A DNA stretch of 23,103 nt from Solirubrobacterales bacterium (GTDB lineage: Bacteria; Actinomycetota; Thermoleophilia; Solirubrobacterales; Solirubrobacteraceae). The stretch spans positions 2,815-25,917 of the forward strand of contig PLBZ01000033.1 of assembly GCA_003134675.1 (NCBI GenBank), written 5' to 3'. The notes under the pieces are model-generated. The model saw only the letters and a program-made list of their open reading frames with translations. It was not told where the DNA came from and did no database searches. Position numbers and translations under genes: made by a program. The first letter of the stretch is position 1. Each line of letters starts with the position of its first letter. Positions 1-8,290 of this stretch are shown piece after piece.

Positions 1-1211
1 TGCTGCCAGTAGAAGCGCGTGCCCGAGGAGAGCCTGAAGCTCGAGTGACTGTCTCCGAGGCGCCAGATGAAGCCGCCGCTGTGGATATCGATGTCATACA
101 GCGTCCAGGTGTTGCGTACCGAGACCAAGACATCGCCCGCGGAGCCCGGATCGGCCGAGTTGAGGTGGGCGTAGTCCCACGGATAGTTACGGGGCACGGG
201 ATTTTTCGATTCGCCCAGGGGGATGTGCCCAAGCGTGTGCCACTCCCACATAACCAGACCCGTCTTGATGTCGATCTCCTGCACCACCGAATCGGTGAGG
301 ACCCCGGCGGAGGGACCGTGCACGCTCGACAAGTTCATGTGGATCGGGTCGAACACGTCGATCCAGGCCGTGCCCTGCGGAGTGAGCCGGACCTCGTGGA
401 GGTCGGCGTGGTAGCCGTTGCCCGCCCTGATCGTCGCGAGGTGCCGGTAGGAGCTGTCGTAGAGGACATCCTCCCCCTCGCCGAAGCCAACCTGGATGAT
501 CCTCCCCTGCCACCAGCTGAGCACGGGTTTGCCCTGGTACTGCTGTACCTGAAAGTTCGTCGCCTGCTCACCGGCTCCGAGCGGGTGAAACCACACGAGG
601 TTCCCGTTCTGTTCGGTGATCATCGGTCCGGGCGCGCCACTGCCCTGATAGGGGGCGAGGAAAAGATCGCCCGGCGCCGCGCCGGGCTTGGCGGGTGTGG
701 TGATCCTCACCGTCGAGGGGGACAGTTCCGGGGCGGAGCTGTAGTGCTGGACCGCATGAGGGTCGCCCGGATTGATCGGGAACTCCTTCTGACTCACGGC
801 GGCCTGATCGGCAATCGTGAAGGTTGTACTCGCTTCTGGAGCGCCCGCGACGCGCGCGTGGACGCTCACGCGCTCCCCGGCGAGAAACGGATGGGTGGGC
901 AGGAAGCTCTCTCCCGTTCCGGTCGAATAGGCCCGCAGGACCCCGGGATGGGAGCCGCTGTGGGAGCCCACCACGTGCACGTTCGACACCTGCGTTCCCG
1001 CGCTACCCAGGAAGCTGATCTGGGTGGAGGGCGAGGCGTCCACAGTCCCGGGCAGTGGTGAGATCGTCACCGGGTTCTGGGCGGCCGCCGCGATCGCACG
1101 ATTGGAGTCGAGGGCGACCGAGGTGGCCGACGATGTGCCACCACACGCGCCCAGCGTCAGCGCAGTCGCCAGCACCACGAGCAGGGCGCCGGTCGCGCCT
1201 CGTACGCTCAT
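1..1211 (-). CDS. Arylsulfotransferase-like lipoprotein (C-terminus beyond window)
   Basis: Probable extracytoplasmic enzyme of the bacterial ASST type, a beta-propeller family that moves sulfate between phenolic compounds without PAPS. 403 codons are visible. Residues 1-23 form a lipoprotein signal with lipobox L20-G-A-C23, so the mature protein should be tethered to the membrane. Residues 60-135 form a small beta domain (SFLGS, GSHSG, AYSTG, AGERV) also present in the 4385-6280 paralogue. The ASST domain follows, with LHE (H272), AHLNSAD (H349) and VSVRNTW (R366). The window ends after Y-W-Q plus two bases CA, matching the WQHD motif of the paralogues. Start: ATG at 1211 with GGAGG (1220-1224 on the plus strand) 8 nt upstream. 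It lies 46 bp behind the MFS-ASST gene, so the two are probably co-transcribed. Family assignment is by motif similarity to its neighbours and general ASST knowledge; the substrate is unknown. Confidence 0.85.
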   Translation of the reverse strand, partial: MSVRGATGALLVVLATALTLGACGGTSSATSVALDSNRAIAAAAQNPVTISPLPGTVDASPSTQISFLGSAGTQVSNVHVVGSHSGSHPGVLRAYSTGTGESFLPTHPFLAGERVSVHARVAGAPEASTTFTIADQAAVSQKEFPINPGDPHAVQHYSSAPELSPSTVRITTPAKPGAAPGDLFLAPYQGSGAPGPMITEQNGNLVWFHPLGAGEQATNFQVQQYQGKPVLSWWQGRIIQVGFGEGEDVLYDSSYRHLATIRAGNGYHADLHEVRLTPQGTAWIDVFDPIHMNLSSVHGPSAGVLTDSVVQEIDIKTGLVMWEWHTLGHIPLGESKNPVPRNYPWDYAHLNSADPGSAGDVLVSVRNTWTLYDIDIHSGGFIWRLGDSHSSFRLSSGTRFYWQ

Positions 1212-1257
1212 CGAGGAACCCTCCACGGGTGCGCTTCATCTGTCGCGAAGTGGATCG

Positions 1258-4206
1258 TCATTGAACCGCTTGCGAGAATATCCGAGAAGCTCCGAGCACC
1301 CGGCCATCGGCGGTGAGTGCCTCGATCTTGAAGCTCTTATAGCTCCGTGACATCGGAATCGCCGTCTCGAACCCGGACTTGGTTGTGGTTGCCACAACGC
1401 TCAGCTTGCCGGTGCCTGGTCCCGCGAGGACCCTCCAAGACACCACCTGGGTGGCTCCGTTCCAGCTCGCGTACACCGTGGTCTTGCCGCCCGTCTGCAG
1501 GGCCTCGCCCGCGGGCGAGGAAAGCGGCTCACCGACCCACTGCTCGAGCGTCGCCCGGTAGGTGAGGTCGGGCCCCGGGAGCTCTCCTCCGAACAGCAGC
1601 TTGCCCGATCGGCTGTACTCGGAGAAGGACGGTTCCGATCCCCAGCCGACGAACACGTTGCCGTTCGGCAGGGGCTCCGTGTTGCCCATGTATTCGGATT
1701 TGAACTTGCCGTCGCCGCTGTACTGGGCAACGAGCGTCGCCGTGTGTGCGCTTTGGTCCAATTTGAGCACGAGCCCGCGAGATCGTCCGGTAGCCGGGAC
1801 GGAGGTGCCCCCGCCGGTCAGCTGGCAACAGTGATCGTCGAACATGCTGACCGTCGAGCCGTTCTTGAGCCTCGCGTCGTGCTGCCACTGGAAGGCCGCA
1901 CCCGGGCCGAACTTGAAGCTCGAGCGCTTGCCGCCGAGGATCCACTCGATCCTGCCGGTGTCGATGTCGACCAGGTAGGCGCCCCACGTGTTGCGCATCG
2001 AGACGAGGAACTTTTCGTTGCCGGTCAGGTCGATCGCGTTGACGTGGTAGGCGTCCCAGGGAAACCCGTTGGTCGGCAGCGAGGCCTGGGACTGGCTCAG
2101 CGGAATGTGATCGAGCGCGTCCCAGTTGCGCACGAGCTTGCCGGTCTTGAGGTTGTACTCCTGGACCGCCGAGTCGACCAGCGCGCCGTTGTAGGCGCCT
2201 CCGTACTTGGAGAGGTCCATCGGGATGTTCTTGTTCGCGGTGACCCAGGCGTCTTCTCCGTCGATCGCAAGCTCGTGGACCGTGAGGACCCAGCCGCCCG
2301 TCGCTTTGAGCCTCGCGACCGTCCGGTAGTGCTGATCGACCACCACGTATTCGCCGCTTTCCGTCGCGCCCGTGTTCGTCACACGGCCCTGCCACCAGGC
2401 CAGTGCCGGCTTGCCCTCGTATGTCTGCAGGCTGAGGTTGACGGCGGCAACCCGCTTGGGCACGGGCTGGAACCAGACCGGCTGCAGGCCGCGGTCGAGG
2501 ATCAGCGGCCCGCTCTGTCCGATGATCGGCGGTTCGTTCAGGTTGTAGAAGTTCGTCGTGAATATGTAGCCTGGCGCCAGCTGTCCCGCGGGCGCCCGCT
2601 GCAGGCTGCGGATGATGGGCGGGTGAAGCGACGGCGCGCTGAGGTAGCTGTAGGCGCCGCTGGTCGTGTAGTCGCCGATCGGAGCGGCGTGAGAGCCGGC
2701 GAACGCGACGGTGAGCCCGACGAAGCATGCGAGCACCACACCGATCGCGAGCGCAAAGCGCCGGGCTGCCCCCGCCAACGCGGTGTCGGGCTTGGGCACC
2801 GAGGTGAACGTCATGAGCGCCGCAGCCGCAGCTAGGCAGGCGCAGATCAGGTAGGCGAGCCGAAAGCCGGCGGTCAACGCCTGCGCTACCTGCTGCCCCG
2901 AGCCGATCAGATGGGTCGTGCGCTGCGTGGCGAGCGTGATCAGGACCGCGAGCCCGAGACCGCCACCCACCTGGCGCGAGGTGTTCACGAGACCCGACGC
3001 GAGTCCGGCCTGCCCCGCCTTGGCGCCCTGGGTGGCGGCGATCGTCGAGGGCACGATCGACATCGCGATCCCCGCCGCGGTGAGGATCCCGGGGATCATC
3101 ACGTACACGATCGCGCTGCCGCTGGATCCGATCCGCGTGAACAGCAGGAGTCCGGCGCTCAACATGAGCAGCCCGCCGCCGAGCACGGGGCGCACACCGA
3201 AGCGGCCCACGAGCTTGCCGGCGCGCGAGGCGACGAGCAGGATCGTCAACGACATCGGCAGGAACACCAACCCTGCGTGCAGCGGCGAGAGCCCCAGCAC
3301 TTGCTGCATGTACAGCGAGCTCACGAACCACATCGGGAACAGCGCCGCGCTGAACAGCAACACGATCGTGTTGGCGGTTCGCAACGGTTTTGTGAGCTCC
3401 TTGAAGGGGATCAGCGGCGCGGACGCCACACGCGCCTCGATCACGCCGAACATTCCGAGCAAGACCACGCCGAGAATGATCGGGCCGAGCGCGGCAAAGG
3501 TGTCCCAGCCCTTGAGGCCCGCTTCGACGACCCCGAACACCAACACCATCTGGCCGATGGTCAGGGTCAGCGCACCGGCAAGGTCGAAGCCTTCGCGTGC
3601 TCTGCGACGCTCGCTCACGACCGCGTAAGCCACCAGCGCCGCCCCGATCGCAATCGGAGGGTTGATCAGCAGGACCCAGCGCCAGCTGAGCACTTCGGTG
3701 ATGATCCCTCCGAACAGCATGCCGGCAGCGCCCCCAAGTCCGTTCATCGCCGCCCATGTGGCGATCGCGCGGTGGAGCTTGGGGCCGGGCGGAAACGACG
3801 CGGTGATGATCGCCAGCGAGGTCGCGGCCATCAGCGCGCCGGCGAGGCCCTGCACTGCGCGCGCGACGACGAGCACCACCTGGTCGGGCGCAGCGCCCCC
3901 GGCGAGCGAGGCGAGCCCGAACAGGATCAGCCCGGCGACGAGCGTTCGGCGCTGCCCGAAATGATCGGCCGCGCGACCGCCGAGCATCAGGAAGCCTGCG
4001 AACGTGATCACGTACGCGTCGACGACCCATTGCAGGTCGGGCGAGGAGAAGCCGAGGCTCGATTGGATCCTGGGCAGCGCGACGTTGACGATGCTCAGAT
4101 CGAGGATGACCATGAACTGGGCCACACAGCACACAGCCAGCAGCCACGCCGAACGCCTGTTAGGGTGCGCTTCCGAGCCCTCTAACGACAATTGGAGCCC
4201 GGCCAT
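1258..4206 (-). CDS. MFS transporter (DHA2-type) fused to arylsulfotransferase-like domain
   Basis: 982 residues in two parts. Residues 20-467 are a 14-helix DHA2 drug/proton antiporter: TM1 motif FMVILDLSIVNVALP (31-45), motif A GGRAADHFGQRR (76-87), and motif C region GGAAGMLFGG through WRWVLLINPP (158-184). After residue 470 comes RRF followed by a 15th hydrophobic segment (484-504) that looks like the signal sequence of a secreted protein. Residues 540-982 are an ASST-like domain with HEL (H644), YHVNAID (H721), SMRNTW (R738), WQHD (H776) and a C-terminal SWNGAT beta module (914-919). The extra helix would put the ASST domain outside. The N-terminal beta domain of the other two paralogues is missing, replaced by the transporter. 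ATG 4206 gives a normal MFS N-terminus. The frame stays open upstream to 4362, but that part is antisense to a lipoprotein gene. No clear SD is seen, so the start is moderately certain. Confidence 0.88.
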   Translation of the reverse strand: MAGLQLSLEGSEAHPNRRSAWLLAVCCVAQFMVILDLSIVNVALPRIQSSLGFSSPDLQWVVDAYVITFAGFLMLGGRAADHFGQRRTLVAGLILFGLASLAGGAAPDQVVLVVARAVQGLAGALMAATSLAIITASFPPGPKLHRAIATWAAMNGLGGAAGMLFGGIITEVLSWRWVLLINPPIAIGAALVAYAVVSERRRAREGFDLAGALTLTIGQMVLVFGVVEAGLKGWDTFAALGPIILGVVLLGMFGVIEARVASAPLIPFKELTKPLRTANTIVLLFSAALFPMWFVSSLYMQQVLGLSPLHAGLVFLPMSLTILLVASRAGKLVGRFGVRPVLGGGLLMLSAGLLLFTRIGSSGSAIVYVMIPGILTAAGIAMSIVPSTIAATQGAKAGQAGLASGLVNTSRQVGGGLGLAVLITLATQRTTHLIGSGQQVAQALTAGFRLAYLICACLAAAAALMTFTSVPKPDTALAGAARRFALAIGVVLACFVGLTVAFAGSHAAPIGDYTTSGAYSYLSAPSLHPPIIRSLQRAPAGQLAPGYIFTTNFYNLNEPPIIGQSGPLILDRGLQPVWFQPVPKRVAAVNLSLQTYEGKPALAWWQGRVTNTGATESGEYVVVDQHYRTVARLKATGGWVLTVHELAIDGEDAWVTANKNIPMDLSKYGGAYNGALVDSAVQEYNLKTGKLVRNWDALDHIPLSQSQASLPTNGFPWDAYHVNAIDLTGNEKFLVSMRNTWGAYLVDIDTGRIEWILGGKRSSFKFGPGAAFQWQHDARLKNGSTVSMFDDHCCQLTGGGTSVPATGRSRGLVLKLDQSAHTATLVAQYSGDGKFKSEYMGNTEPLPNGNVFVGWGSEPSFSEYSRSGKLLFGGELPGPDLTYRATLEQWVGEPLSSPAGEALQTGGKTTVYASWNGATQVVSWRVLAGPGTGKLSVVATTTKSGFETAIPMSRSYKSFKIEALTADGRVLGASRIFSQAVQ

Positions 4207-4375
4207 GAAGAGAACGCCACTGACCTCGATCCTAACGCTAGTGGCTGTTCTGGCGAGCACTGTCGCAGTGGCGGGGTGCGGCGGCAAAGGGGTGAGCTCC
4301 TCCGCCAAGCCGACGACGAGCAGTACCCCCACAACCACGACGACGACGAAGCACAAGTCCAAACCGGCCTACTGA
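4205..4375 (+). CDS. Small lipoprotein of unknown function
   Basis: A 56-residue protein: basic MKR start, hydrophobic stretch, then lipobox V22-A-G-C25 and a Ser/Thr-rich tail containing TTTTTT and ending KHKSKPAY. This is the classic layout of a small actinobacterial lipoprotein with a disordered linker and no folded domain. ATG 4205 is preceded by GGAG (4192-4195) with a good spacing. Its ATG overlaps the opposing ATG of the MFS-ASST gene within one CATG (4204-4207), so each promoter would lie in the other coding region. Its stop is 9 bp from the stop of the convergent ASST gene at 4385. No homologous family is recognised. The lipobox and SD support it as a real gene; the head-to-head overlap argues for caution. 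Confidence 0.6.
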   Translation: MKRTPLTSILTLVAVLASTVAVAGCGGKGVSSSAKPTTSSTPTTTTTTKHKSKPAY

Positions 4376-4384
4376 GCCGCCGGT

Positions 4385-6280
4385 TCATCGGAGCGAGGCG
4401 GCATAGCTGATCACGCGAACGGTCTGCGAGATGCCGAGCACATGCCCGGATGAGTCGAGCGCCTGCACCGCAACGTAGGCGTGCTTCTGAGGCAGGGTCG
4501 TCGAGCTCTCAAAGCCACCGACCCCGATCTTGGTCTGCGCCTTCAGCGATTTAGGGTGCTCGCCCGCGAGCACGCGCCACCAGGCCACCTCGGTCGCGCC
4601 GTTCCAGCTCGCGTGCACGATCGTCTCTTCGCTCGTGTCGTTCAGGCCGGCGAGGACCACGGGCGGGCTCAGCGGGCGACCGCTCCAGGGGAAGCGGAAG
4701 GCCCGGTAGAAGGACATGTCGAACGGCTGATGGGCGTCGAAGAGCAGCGAGCCACCCTTGGTGTACTCGCTGATCGCGGGCACCCCGCCGTAGCCCACGA
4801 GGGTGTTCCCGTCCGCCAGCGTCTGCATGTTGCCCTGGCTCGAGACAAGCAGCGGCGGGTTGCGGTGTGTATAGACGGAGGCGAGGTGCGCTCGACGGGC
4901 CTTGAAGTCAAGCTTGATCCGCACGGCACGCGACTGGTGGTGGATCGGGGGGTTCGAGCCGTTGTCGAAGAAGGTGAGCTCCCCGTCGGAGAGGACGCGG
5001 CCGTCGTGTTGCCAGGCCATCCTCGTGCCCGGCCCCATCTTGAAGGAGCTCTTGTTGCCGCCCAGGCGCCAGAGAACCTTGCCGGTGCCGCCCTCGAGCT
5101 GATAGCCGGCCCAGGTGCTGCGCGCCGAGATCAGGATGTTGCCGTGTGGATTAATGCCCGCCCCCCCCAAGTCGATCGAGTTGAGGTGGAAATAATCCCA
5201 AGGCGTCGCGTCCGTCGGCGTCTCGACTTCGGACTCCGAAGCGCCGATGTGATCGAGGCTGTGCCATTCCCAGCGCACAAGGCCTGTCTTGATATCGATC
5301 TGCTGGATCGCCGTGTCGACGATCGTCCCACCCGAGGAGCCCTCGATCGAGGAGAGGTCGCAGCGGATCGGGTTGAACGCGGTGATGTAGGCGATGTCGT
5401 GAGACGCGATCTGGAAGTCGTGCAGGTCGGCCTTCAGGCCGTTGCCGCCGGAGATCCTCGCAACGGTCTGGTAGTGGGAGTTCATGACGATGTCTTCGCC
5501 CTGACCGAAGCCCAGCGAGAGCACACGCCCCTTCCACCACGTCAGGTCGCGCTGGCCTTCATATGTCTGCTCGCTCAGATTCTCCGCCGTTTCGTCCCCC
5601 CCCAGCTCCTCGAACCAGACGAGTCGGCCCCGCGGCGTGTAGATCAGCGGCCCGTACTGACCCGGGCCGGGGCCGTTAGTCGTGAGGATGTCGCCGGCAG
5701 CGGGATCGCGATCCGGCACGGTGACGGTCAGGACCGGGGCCTGGACGCCGGGCAGGGTATAGAAGCTCTGATAGTCGGCGGGCGCCGCCCGCGGGTTGGG
5801 GAACTCCGAAATGCTTGCCGTCGGATATGGAGTATCGACGCGAAACCGAAAGGCGACCCGCTTGCCGCCGTTGCTGGAGCCGACCACGGCGCGCACGTCG
5901 ACGCGCTCGCCGGCATCGAATGGGGTGTCGGGCGCGAAGCTTGCGCCGCCACCCTGCGAGTAGGCGTGGAGGCGGCCGGCGTGACGGCCGCTGTGTTCGC
6001 CCACGACTGAGATCTCGCGGATCTCCGTGGCCGGCACACCCAGGAAGCTGATCTGCGCGCGCGGGTTCGCCGTGTCGGTTCCCGGTGCCGGCGAGACATC
6101 GACCGAGGTGCCGGGGAGCCTCGCGTCGTGTTCCAGGGTGGCCGGCAGGCAGGAGGGGGACTTGCCGCTTTGTGACACTTCGCTATGCGAGCCGGGTAGG
6201 ACCCCGGTACTCAACACCACAACGACGACGATCAACGCGACGAAGCCGACCAGCAGGACGATGAGGCCGTTCCGTTTCAT
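4385..6280 (-). CDS. Membrane-anchored arylsulfotransferase-like protein
   Basis: 631 residues. One N-terminal helix (5-25, very Val/Leu-rich, no lipobox, no AxA cleavage site) acts as a signal anchor, leaving the rest outside the membrane. Residues 74-150 form the small beta domain shared with the 1-1211 lipoprotein. Residues about 185-540 form the ASST-like propeller domain, with LHDF (H287), YFHLNSID (H365), ISARSTW (R387) and WQHD (H425). The order His-His-Arg-His recalls the catalytic set of E. coli AssT, but exact equivalence is inferred. A C-terminal beta module has VHASWNGATEVAWWRVLAG (555-573). It is the first gene of the three-ASST minus-strand series. The start ATG 6280 has only a weak SD and overlaps (ATGA) the stop of a possible 28-codon upstream ORF. 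Substrate unknown. Confidence 0.85.
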   Translation of the reverse strand: MKRNGLIVLLVGFVALIVVVVVLSTGVLPGSHSEVSQSGKSPSCLPATLEHDARLPGTSVDVSPAPGTDTANPRAQISFLGVPATEIREISVVGEHSGRHAGRLHAYSQGGGASFAPDTPFDAGERVDVRAVVGSSNGGKRVAFRFRVDTPYPTASISEFPNPRAAPADYQSFYTLPGVQAPVLTVTVPDRDPAAGDILTTNGPGPGQYGPLIYTPRGRLVWFEELGGDETAENLSEQTYEGQRDLTWWKGRVLSLGFGQGEDIVMNSHYQTVARISGGNGLKADLHDFQIASHDIAYITAFNPIRCDLSSIEGSSGGTIVDTAIQQIDIKTGLVRWEWHSLDHIGASESEVETPTDATPWDYFHLNSIDLGGAGINPHGNILISARSTWAGYQLEGGTGKVLWRLGGNKSSFKMGPGTRMAWQHDGRVLSDGELTFFDNGSNPPIHHQSRAVRIKLDFKARRAHLASVYTHRNPPLLVSSQGNMQTLADGNTLVGYGGVPAISEYTKGGSLLFDAHQPFDMSFYRAFRFPWSGRPLSPPVVLAGLNDTSEETIVHASWNGATEVAWWRVLAGEHPKSLKAQTKIGVGGFESSTTLPQKHAYVAVQALDSSGHVLGISQTVRVISYAASLR

Positions 6281-6412
6281 TCAGAGTCGACCCCGGCTCC
6301 GGGACAGAGCAGACCATCGAGTCGGGTGCGGACGATACCGAGGAAACCGCGCACTTCCGGCATGGATGCGCCAGCCGGCACGATCTTTACCAACTTCTTC
6401 GCCGTGCAGGAG

Positions 6413-7423
6413 CTAGTCGCCAGCGACCTCGAGGACGAGCTTGCCCGTATTCTCGCCCTTGAAGAGGCGCAGGAGGGTGTCGGGAAATCTCTCAAGGCCA
6501 CTGGCGATGTCCTCGCGCGACTTCAACTTGCCGGCGGCCAGCCATTCCGCCATCTCCCGCGCCCCATCGGCGTAACGATCTCCGTAGTCGGAGACCACGA
6601 AGCCGGTCATGCTCGCATGGTTGACCAACAGCGACATGTAGTTGGAGGGGCCCTTCATGGCACCGGTTGCGTTGTACTGCGAGATCGCGCCGCAGAGAAC
6701 CACACGAGCGTTACGGCTCAGGCGGGCCAGTGCGGCGTCAAGGATGTCTCCGCCAACGTTGTCGAAGTACACGTCGATGCCCCTCGGACAATGCTCGTGG
6801 AGGGCTGCATTGACGTTCTCGGCCTTGTAATCGATCGCGGCGTCGAAGCCAAGTTCCTCCAGTATGTATGCGCACTTCTCGCTCCCGCCCGCGATCCCAA
6901 CCGCGCGGGCACCCTTCAACTTGGCGATCTGACCGACGACCCCGCCGACTGCGCCGGCGGCGCCGGAGACGACGACCGTCTCCCCGTCCTGCGGGCGACC
7001 GATGTCGAGCAGGCCGAAGTAAGCGGTCATGCCCGGCATCCCCAGCGTGCCGAGATACACCTCCAGTGGCGCCTGCGAGGTGTCGACCTTCATCACCGCC
7101 CCGCCGTTGGCGACCGCGTACTCCTGGACGCCTAGCAGCCCGGTCACGCAGTCGCCGACGGCGACATCAGGATGGTTGGAGGCGATCACCTCACCGCCCG
7201 CGAGCGCACGCATCACATCGCCGACGCCGACCGGCGCGATGTAGGACCTGCCGTCGTTCATCCAGCCGCGCATGGCCGGATCGAGCGAGATGTAGAGGAT
7301 CTTGATGAGCACCTCACCATCGCCCGGCTCGGTGACGGGCTCCTCCGTGTATTGCCAATCGCTGGGCTTCGGCAAGCCAACCGGACGAGCGGCGAGCCGG
7401 AACTGATGATTTACGAGGTCCAT
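6413..7423 (-). CDS. NADP-dependent oxidoreductase, CurA-like zinc-free MDR family
   Basis: 336 residues, close to the E. coli curcumin reductase CurA length. Probably reduces the double bond of alpha,beta-unsaturated carbonyl compounds with NADPH in the cytoplasm. Typical CurA/prostaglandin-reductase signatures are visible: YISLDPAMRGWM (44-55), GGEVIASNHPD (77-86), LGTLGMPGMTAYFGLLDIG (124-142), the nucleotide-binding loop SGAAGAVGGVVGQIAKLKG (153-171), FDNVGG (220-225) and CGAISQYN (244-251). No zinc-binding Cys/His set is present, as expected for this branch. ATG 7423 was chosen because AAGGG lies 7 nt upstream and the N-terminus aligns with CurA; the frame is open for 28 more codons without support. 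It is divergent from the secreted protein at 7517, with 93 bp between. Natural substrate unknown. Confidence 0.93.
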   Translation of the reverse strand: MDLVNHQFRLAARPVGLPKPSDWQYTEEPVTEPGDGEVLIKILYISLDPAMRGWMNDGRSYIAPVGVGDVMRALAGGEVIASNHPDVAVGDCVTGLLGVQEYAVANGGAVMKVDTSQAPLEVYLGTLGMPGMTAYFGLLDIGRPQDGETVVVSGAAGAVGGVVGQIAKLKGARAVGIAGGSEKCAYILEELGFDAAIDYKAENVNAALHEHCPRGIDVYFDNVGGDILDAALARLSRNARVVLCGAISQYNATGAMKGPSNYMSLLVNHASMTGFVVSDYGDRYADGAREMAEWLAAGKLKSREDIASGLERFPDTLLRLFKGENTGKLVLEVAGD

Positions 7424-7516
7424 GAGCCTGCCCTTCGTTGGAGTCTGCAGATCGGCCCTACACCCAAGCACATCGCGAGCGGCGCTTCGGCGTCGTGAAC
7501 GGGACATACTCCCTGG

Positions 7517-8203
7517 ATGGGCAAAGCATCGATCTCCATCCTCGCAACGGCTCTAGCCGTTGCGCTCGCGCCCACACCGGCACTCGCCAGGTCGGGGGAC
7601 GTCGCCGCGACGAAGGCGTACATACAAGCCGACTACGCGTTGGTGCACACAGCGAGGATCAACATGCGGACCGGCGAAGCGGCCCTGGAAACCCTCCGAC
7701 AAACACTCAGTGCCGAATGTCCCGGAGCAGCCGCAGCATCGCCTGAGAATGAAGCCGCCGAACATCTCAGCAAGGAGGTGATCGGCGCGATGTCGATCGT
7801 CTTCATCCGCTCCGACGTCCAAGCGGTCGCCAGCTTCGCCAACGCAGTCGAGCGCTTGCACTGGAGCAACCACAAGCTCACACACAAGGTTGTTTCCTAC
7901 GCATCCAAGCTCCAAGCGCTCGCCACGCTTGCGATGCCCGATGTGTGCGGCGATTTGAAAGCGTGGGCAGCCAGCGGCTATAAAACACAGCCCCCGAGCA
8001 CCACACAATTCGACCGGTACTTCACCGCCGAGGACGTGGGAATCGGAGAAGTACCCGCGCGCCTGCTCGCCCCTTACGAGCATTCTGCCGAGCGGGCGCT
8101 CCTGCGGCGCACCACACAGTTCGAAAACGAACTGGTCGACGCGGAAGCCAGGGCCGTCGAACCGTGGTCGAAGATCCTCGACGCGCTCAAACTGCAGCCG
8201 TAA
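7517..8203 (+). CDS. Secreted protein of unknown function
   Basis: 228 residues. A Sec signal peptide (1-24) ends in A-L-A before R25, so the mature protein is probably exported. The rest is mostly helical in appearance, with two cysteines (C68, C144) that could form a disulfide, and an E/A/R-rich C-terminal helix (about 185-225). No enzyme motif or known domain is recognised. ATG 7517 has no SD, but a CATACT hexamer at 7505-7510 sits where a -10 box would make the transcript leaderless; this is tentative. It is divergent from the CurA-like reductase. The stop is 87 bp before the chosen start of the repair gene alkA. Confidence 0.75.
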   Translation: MGKASISILATALAVALAPTPALARSGDVAATKAYIQADYALVHTARINMRTGEAALETLRQTLSAECPGAAAASPENEAAEHLSKEVIGAMSIVFIRSDVQAVASFANAVERLHWSNHKLTHKVVSYASKLQALATLAMPDVCGDLKAWAASGYKTQPPSTTQFDRYFTAEDVGIGEVPARLLAPYEHSAERALLRRTTQFENELVDAEARAVEPWSKILDALKLQP

Positions 8204-8290
8204 CTGGACCGGAAGCACCGACGGATCGTCGGGTTTGGTCAGGTCCGATTCCCGCCAGACATACCCGTCCGCGTGTGTCACTGTCTTGCT

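Noticed and set aside
45..1061. Long plus-strand open frame
   Set aside because: Low-complexity Arg/Val/Asp-rich product, antisense to the lipoprotein ASST gene, which has an SD, a lipobox and family motifs.
1529..4147. 872-codon minus-strand frame
   Set aside because: Off-frame shadow of the MFS-ASST gene; the product is Arg/Ala-rich without membrane segments or motifs.
2911..4185. 424-codon plus-strand frame
   Set aside because: Highly charged His/Glu/Arg product antisense to MFS helices; typical high-GC shadow.
4481..6010. 509-codon plus-strand frame
   Set aside because: Antisense to the anchored ASST gene; no recognisable motifs.
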